A stretch of 64,000 nucleotides of DNA from Phyto melanocephala (lineage: Eukaryota > Arthropoda > Insecta > Diptera > Rhinophoridae), in assembly GCA_941918925.1 (NCBI GenBank), contig OW799236.1, positions 103,680,562 through 103,744,561 on the forward strand, read 5' to 3'. A program made the position numbers and the translations under genes. The notes under the pieces were generated by a model. It did not search any database, was not told where the DNA came from, and saw only the letters and a program-made list of their open reading frames with translations. Shown here piece after piece: positions 56,949-64,000 of this stretch. Position 1 is the stretch's first letter. Every line of letters begins with the position of its first letter.

Positions 56949-59604
56949 ACAAGTAAGAGCACTATATTCGGCTGTGCCGAATCTTTTATACCCACCACCA
57001 ATTTTGTGTACATTTAAAACACAATATTTATTATTTTGTTAATCGCTATAGAATAATCTCTTTATAATAAAATATGTATCACTTTCTTTGTAGAGGGTGG
57101 TTAAATTTGAAGGGCCCATGTTTAAGGTGAACCACATCTAAACTTCAACTTTTTTCTTGTATTTCATTTGACATTTCTCAATCTCAGACTAACTCAATTT
57201 GAACCGTGGAAAGATACGCAATCGAGCAACGCTTTTAAATATTAAAGATTTTTATAAAAATGGGCGTTCAAATCAAAATGCATTTTGTGCACTTCTTGAT
57301 TCTTTTGGTCAACATAATCGTTCGAATTCGTCCACAATCGTGAGAATTGTAAAAAATATTTAAATGTCTGCAAAGCAGGTCTGTGTGAAATGTGAAAACA
57401 TCTGTGAATGCCATCTTAGTTCGTTGAATGGGAAACATTGCTGTTTTTCACGATAACGTGGCAAAAGAGCAAGCAACCTCGACTCATCATCGTGCCCAAC
57501 AATCGAGCATCAACAGTGTCATTGAAAATTTGGACTATCGGATCGTGTTGTGCCGCCTAGGTTGGGGGGCCATTTGGCCGATAGTTTGTTCCATACATAA
57601 TTGAAGCATACAAATATTATCATTATTTATAAAAATAAATGATAATAATTTCATAATAATTTTATTCAAAATCAACATAGTCCCTTAAAATAAAACCACC
57701 CATTATAACTTCGGTATGCTAGTAAAATGTTTTCGTAAATTTAGTCTTTCAATGAAAGTGGCCGTTAAAATACGCGTGTCAATAAAATTTCTGCTAATAA
57801 ACATAACTTAGATATTTCAATATAGTCCTTTAGTATTCCAAAATCTTTATTCATAGAGAATTTACATGAATTTAGGAGGAAGAAAGTGAATTTAAGGTTA
57901 AATTTTAAGGGCCACAGGGTGATTTAAAATATACATTCTCTGCATTTTTCTAAAACGGGAAATTTATTAATAAGATTTTGGTTTTTAAAATTCTATAACA
58001 TTTTGCTTTTAAAAGATTTTCAAACGAAATAAATTTTGTATAATTTTAAAATTTGTTAGCCATTAGTACATGAAAACAAATTGTTTATAATGTTTAGAGA
58101 TAATTTTTTTTTACTTAGGTCAAAATTTTCCTAAATTCCCATTTTTAATAGAGCATAACTTCAGGAGAACATAAGCATAAGTTGTTAGCATGCCATCTAG
58201 AAGTTGCTAGTAGAGTCATCTATCTTATCATCTTTATCTTATATTTAGCTACAGTACAATAAATGGCACAGTGTAAGATGAATAAATGCTAATATATATG
58301 ACTAATATATTTTTATAAAAATTTAAGGAAAAAAGTGTGCGTGGCACATCTGTTTTCCGTTATAACGAAGACTTTGACCAAAAAGCCATGTTTGCAAAAT
58401 TTCAGAATCGTACATATATACACTGTGCGGTATAAATATTCGTACATTTTTATGTATAACTCTTATCCTAATTCATAGATTTAAGCGATTTTCAGGGAAA
58501 AATATTCTTTTGACTCGATAAATATATATTCGAAGTTTCATGACTACGTTTATGCGTCTGGACACAATTCAAAAGTGAAAGTGGGCGTTATAGTAGGCGT
58601 GTCAAATTTGTTTTTGCTAATGAGTACAACTTAGGTGTTTCAATATAGTCATTTACTATTCCAAAATCTCTATTAATAGAGAAATTATATAAATTTTAGG
58701 TAAAACGTTAAATGGAAGGTAGGCGTAAAAGTGGGCGTGGCAGCTTAATTTTTTGGCATAGTAATGAAACTGCCTAGGGGGATAGACGTAGCAAAATTTA
58801 TCATCATACCTCTAATTTTAGCGGTTTTATGAGCTTTTAAATTTCATTAACGGTAGATAACGTGAAAAGTGGGCGTTATAGTAGGCGTGTCAAAATTATT
58901 TTTGCGAATGAGTACAACTGAGGTGTTTCAAGATAGGCCTTTATTATTCCAAAATCTTTATTAATAGAGAAATTATATGAATTTCAGATAAAACGTTATA
59001 TGGGAGGTGGGCGTAAAAGTGGACGTGGCACATTGGTTTGAATTTGCAAGAAAGCGTGTGACCAAAAAGCAAAGTGTGCAAAATTTCAGAGTCGTACATC
59101 CATTTTTGTTGCTTTTATGACGTTTTTGTTTTTAAATATACCAAAAAATACACTGTGCGGTATAAATTTTCGTACATTTTTATCGATAACTGCTCTCCTA
59201 ATGCATAGATTTAGACAATTTTTACAGAAAACTATTATCTTTTTCCAAAAAATATATATTCGAAGTTTCATGTGTCTACGTTAAGGAGTTTGGACACAAT
59301 TCCATTTTATTCGATGTTCGAAGGACACGGTTTTTTCGACCTAATCTTGCTTTTCGAGCTATAACTCTCTTGTCTATAAGAAAGATTCTGGCAAATTTTG
59401 AGCCCCCTAGCTTTTTCGGTGCGACCTCTATCGAGCTTTCAACAGACGGACAGACGGACGGACATAGCTAAATCGTCATAAAATCAAACCACGATCTAGA
59501 ATATATATACTTTATGGGGTCTAAAATGGATATTTCGATGTGTTACAAACGGAATGACAAAATGAATATACCACCACCATTTTTTTGGTGGCGGGTATAA
59601 AAAA
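56949..59604 (+). mobile_element. composite Helentron-like repeat, copy 5 (rearranged)
   Basis: Both ends are normal (AACAAGTAAGAGCACTATAT; GGTGGCGGGTATAAAA). The inside is out of order. After the deleted mariner (57093-57703) and one partial unit, about 430 bp of foreign AT-rich sequence appears (57880-58320). It is followed by a 3'-type segment (GCGTGGCACATCTGTTTTCC, ACACTGTGCGGTATAAA), and only then by two more tandem units and a second, complete 3' segment. It looks like a fusion of two copies with internal loss. Confidence 0.75.
57093..57703 (+). mobile_element. internally deleted mariner inside composite copy 5
   Basis: TIR GAGGGTGGTTAAATTTGAAG after TA; a more diverged right TIR. Same internal deletion as the other four copies. 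Confidence 0.72.
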
Positions 59605-61439
59605 TGTATTGAATTCAAAATTATTTATTTGAATAAAAATCCTTTTTTTTTCAACAATAGAACACTTAATATAATAGAATAATAGAAAACATCAAAACTT
59701 GTTTTGTTAAAAATCAAGATACACCTTTTTTATATTTAGCCATCGATATGTAAATTATAAAAAGCACAAAAGTTGTCGCTGCTTTAAGATGAGCCATTTG
59801 TTTTTTTTTTTAATTACAAATCGCTGTCTTGAATAATTTCTATTTTTTTACAGATCTTAAATTTTTATAAGGCTCTATATTTTATCTAAATGGCATTTGC
59901 GTTTCTGTTTTTTCTTTTTATATTTTTAAATTTTTTAATCTTAATTCTGCATCTGCAAAATCCGGTCGATAAAATTAGGCGCATATTAATATCGTCAGCA
60001 GTAATATTGCATGCTATAATTAGTTGGCTCAACTTTCAATTATTGTTATTTTTCGTTGCTCCATAATAACTAAAAACATATTGGCTTGTGTGAAAATATA
60101 TAACAACTAAATAAAATGTGGCAAAACTGTAAAGCGTTTTTTAAAAGAAAAGCATTAGAAAATACGTTCTGAAAAAAAAATTATAAAGGGTCCGCCATCT
60201 AACGTTTTTTTTCTAGGAATTATGTTCTGCGAAGATTTTTAGGTAGAAATTTGTATAGAATTTAAAAATGCTTGAAAATTCTGGGTACGAAAACTTACAA
60301 GCGTGACTGACAAGTGTGTTTTTGAACATAAAATCAATTGTAAATTAAAAAGAAATACAAAAAAATATTTTTTTTTGTATAATCTCATTAAAGAGCGTTG
60401 GTACTACTGAGCCTCTACTGTACTTTGTTAACCGGTCTTATTTTCATAATATTAGTGATACTTTGTGTTCAATGAATGACAACTTATAATGTGTTTTCTA
60501 TTTGATTAAAGTTTAATTTTACCAACTTTACGATCCGGGCGCTGTAGCCTAAAATAAGCGAACTTTTATTTATTCTCAAATAGAAAATAATTAACCCAGC
60601 GACATATTTGTTTTTTAAAGTATTTTTTTATCATCATGCAATATATATGTCTTGTGTACATACATATATATACATATCTTTCTACTTTTAAAACAGAAGT
60701 AATGTAGCAACTAATATGACCTAAATTATTTGCTTATCTTTTAAATCGTATTATATACGATAAGTTTATCGATGGTAACTTATGTAGTTACAACTATTGT
60801 TGTATTCCGTTTGTTTAATAACATATTTTTAATTAATACTTAAATAACAAAAGAAGTAATTTAGTTTTACCTAATTAAGAATCTTAATTCTTATCAAACA
60901 TAAAGAAACTCTAATGCAAATACAAAAATTTAAAGAGCGAGCTTTCTTTTATTCTTCTTCAATGTTACGAATCAATAAGTAAGAGTATTTTTTTAGAATG
61001 TGCCAAACCCCAAATACCCTTCATCAATATATAAGAGTATACTAATCCCTTAAATTACCGAGATATTTATTGGGGAGTTTATTATACGTTACGATTTTAA
61101 GTACAAGAAAACAAACAAAAAACAAACGACCTTACCATTTGAATCAGTTTTATTTGTACAGTTGTTAGCAATTAAAATTGTAGCGCATTTTGCAACGTTT
61201 AAGTAGAGAAAGCAATATCGGTTGATGTTGGTAGATTTTTTCCCAGTCATTAAGTTTAGTTTTGAAAGTAAATTGTATTGTCAGCACTATATAATAAATT
61301 ATAGTTCTTGAAATAGAAATTTTATAATCTTAAAAGAAAAGTCACCTATGTAAAAATCTGGACAGGTTTTTTTGTCCTTGAACAAACCTTCTGATTATAT
61401 CACTTTCTGTATGGACTTGACAGGGCATTTAAATCTTTG
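59605..61439. other. AT-rich non-coding stretch
   Basis: No feature identified. Confidence 0.45.
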
Positions 61440-61930
61440 ATATTCTGTGGCACCGAGTGGGTTAAAGGGTGGCACTGGCTTCAATAGCAGTATTTATACG
61501 GAGTGTTTTACTATGAGATACGGAGTTGGATTTGTTATGTTCTCTGGTGAACTTGGCCTTCAGAATAAATGCAGCGTTATTCACGCTGAAATATTCACTC
61601 TCTAGGAGATACAAAAGACACTGAATGATAGAAACATTCACGGGAATATTGATATTTTCGTCGATAGGCAGGCGGCACTCTTGTCATTGTGGTCATACAC
61701 TACCATGTCGAAACTGGTAAATCAATGTAGGAAAGAACTTTTAAGATTTGGTATCTGGCCTACTTGCTCTTGTACGGGTCCCAGCGCATTTGAATAATCT
61801 GGCTAAGAAAGATCTGCTCCGGATATCTCCAAGGCAAATGCAATCGCTCTCTTTCTGGAGACTATCAAGAGTAAGCTTTTCAAATACTTTATTTAAAAGC
61901 GCAGTCATTTGAAAAAAAATTTTTTTTTTA
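61440..61930 (+). pseudogene. LINE RNase H fragment
   Basis: Plus-strand frames read YGVGFVMFSGELG, then KCSVIHAEIFTL-stop-EIQKTL (the Glu block of RNase H), then GNIDIFVDRQAALLSLWSYT (normally FSDSQAAL, carrying the second Asp) and MSKLVNQCRKELLRFG. After a frameshift, a degraded VPAHLNN-like piece stands where GHxxIxGNExAD is expected. This is the RNase H domain found in I/LOA-type and some Jockey-type LINEs. The first Asp block and all other domains are missing, and the frame is broken. It could come from the same family as the LINE at 28118-28552, whose surviving part begins after this domain. Confidence 0.7.
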
Positions 61931-64000
61931 ATTTTCACCTGTAACCAGCCGCTGTACTCAGTTCTACTCCGGCAGTATATAATTTTTCTTATTTTTTACA
62001 CTCTTTTATGTTAGTTTTGTAAACATCGAATAAAAACTCATACTTTTTGGATATTTACCGCTTCTGACTTTATTTTGGCGGTTAATGGGTTAATGATTCT
62101 TATAGGAAATTATTAAGTTTGCTAAAGCATCTAATAAGCAGTATTTTTTTTACATCTGACTTGTAAAACTCCCCACTGCTAAAGACGTACATGTCGTGTG
62201 TTTGCAATAAAAGATTACTTCTGTAAAACACATGTGCAAGTTATTTAACAACATTTCAATTTGAGCGTGCTCTAATTTGTTCTGACAAGCCACCTGACAT
62301 CAGTTGTTGGCAGAATTCTCCAATGCCAGAAAACAGTCAGTGGCGATTGAGTGTTAAACAACAATTTTGACAAACATAAACAATTACATATGGATACCAA
62401 TTTACCAAGTCAGATGGAAGAAACTTGCCGTGCTGCTTGAGCTTAACAACTAAATACTCAAGGAAAGTATTATCGCAATTTTTTATTGATTGAGTTTCAT
62501 ACAAAACATATTTTATGACGTAAAGCACGTGATTGATCATGTGAGAGCGAAAGTTGATAAACAATTATTTTAATCTCAATTAGTGTACTAAGTCAACATT
62601 TTAGCAACAATTAATCAAAAATTATTTTATCATTACCATTATCAATGTGATTGATTAAAGACATTTTATAATTTGCAAAGGTGCTAAAAGTAATTGATAA
62701 CGTTATTAGTCAACTTATATTTTATGTTTTCATTATTTTCTTAAGCACTTATTGTTGACAAGAAACTTTCCCACCATTTGTCATTATTTTAATAGTATTT
62801 AAGGTCTTTAATATGCTTTTCATTAAATTGTCAAATTAAAGAATTTACAGTACAATTAAGTGAGTCTTGAGAAGCTTTCAAAAAAAGTTTATTTCTTTTA
62901 AATGTGAAATAACAAAAGATATTGTAAATTATTTTTAAAATGTTTTTTAATCATCAGAAATATATTTAACAGACACTTTTAATAACATTTTATTTAAGCT
63001 CCCAAACACTTCAGCTATCATCAAAGATTGTATTGAAAATAAATAAATACTGGCGGTAGACAAAAATAAATATAAAACTTGGTATAGCTGACCATATGAT
63101 ACCCTACGTTAAATCCAGCATAAGTTAAAAATAATTATAATATTTATTTATATATATCTCAAATAATAGGCAATTAACTTTAAATAGATAAATTTAAAAC
63201 AGTTGAGTTTACTTTACAAACAATACATACAAACATACTTATATCAAGATATTTACTTACAGAAGTACAATCTGTTAAGACACATTAAAGTTTACGATAA
63301 CAATATATGGCAAATACTAACACATTTGTAACAGTACCCAGCAACGCAAATTGTCTTTGTTTTTAAAAGCCAAATAATAAATTAATATAGATTCTAATTT
63401 ATAATTATATCAAATAATATTTGTTAGATAAGCGTTAGATACAAAAGCAAAAGGAGTTAAGCCAGGGATGGAAAAATGAAATTCTACTTTTTTCAGGTAA
63501 AATTAAATAAGTTTTAAGTTTTTAATGTTTAAATTAAAAATTTTATAAATTATTATCGACTTTCAAACCAGCGGCGTCATTTATGAAACAATTTTTTTTT
63601 TATTATCTTTTATAATTTAAACATTATTTCTATTAAAAATGTTTCAAGCTTTCTATAAAATAAAAAAGACTTTATCTAAAATTGTAGCTCAGTGTGCAAA
63701 GTATCTTTTATAAAATTTCTAAACACACTTAAAGCATAAACACTTGAAACAAGTATTCGTATCTTATCTTTTGCCATTCATCAAAGTGTTTGATTGTCGA
63801 ACAAATACAATTGCTTATGCTTTTGAAATACAACAAAAAATGTGTAAAGAAATAAATAGAAAGAAACTGCCCGTTTATACTTTATATCAGTGATAGTCAT
63901 TACAAAGATTTCAATATATAATTTATTTTTTATATATCTATCCTAAACATCTTAAGTTCTGTTGGATAATACACGTTTGTACTTATAATGGTTTCAAACA
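61931..64000. other. AT-rich non-coding stretch
   Basis: No feature identified up to the window end; the 75-codon ORF at 62337-62564 (-) has no motif. Confidence 0.45.

Noticed and set aside
1..64000. tRNA or rRNA genes
   Set aside because: I looked for GGTTCRA-type B boxes with matching acceptor stems and found none. A covariance-model scan would be the proper test.

Overview
The window looks like AT-rich intergenic or intronic nuclear DNA from a higher dipteran, probably a calyptrate fly. The evidence is its very high A+T content, the density of Tc1/mariner, piggyBac, BEL/Pao, R1-like and Helentron (DINE-1/mini-me-like) sequences, and the shared end motif (AACAAGTAAGAGCACTATAT plus a TTCGGCnnnGCCGAA hairpin) that is familiar from fly repeats. 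This assignment is by eye, with no database search. I see no complete host protein-coding gene. Two short pieces could be host exons: a 66-base candidate cassette exon at 39682-39747 (+) and a candidate terminal exon around 285-540 (-).

Layout. 0-10 kb: a Tc1-like element with long inner-repeat TIRs (1736-3288), an unfamiliar 1.8 kb DNA transposon with 27-bp TIRs and a decayed DUF7869-like transposase (4603-6398), and a mariner relic (from 9591). 10-17 kb: mostly featureless AT-rich DNA with one local 81-bp duplication. 17-24.5 kb: the first copy of a composite Helentron-like repeat (17011-20030), a piggyBac relic (about 20319-22182) and a mariner relic (23650-24450). 24.5-34 kb: a near-perfect 60-bp-arm hairpin (26171-26300), a GC-rich patch of unknown origin, a mariner relic interrupted by a 5'-truncated LINE with a clear target duplication (27961-28554), the second composite copy, a partial mariner, and a classical mini-me/DINE-1-like element (33299-33976). 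34-45 kb: the third composite copy, an R1-like LINE relic (40930-41970) and a tandem-repeat element (43776-44367). 45-52.6 kb: a complete BEL/Pao LTR retrotransposon on the minus strand (45981-52584) with LTRs that read as identical, a TTATC target duplication and a 1734-residue Gag-Pol ORF. 53-64 kb: composite copies 4 and 5, a mariner relic and a LINE RNase H fragment.

Three things stand out. (1) The BEL/Pao copy is very young yet has Lys at the third catalytic position of its integrase and an apparently frameshifted C-terminal tail, so it may have been moved in trans or broken after landing. (2) A Helentron-like repeat carries an internally deleted mariner at the same place in all five copies and has amplified as one unit with a variable number of about 280-bp internal repeats. 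(3) The 4603-6398 transposon may be an undescribed family. Genes here do not form pathways; the window is a record of successive, nested transposon insertions.
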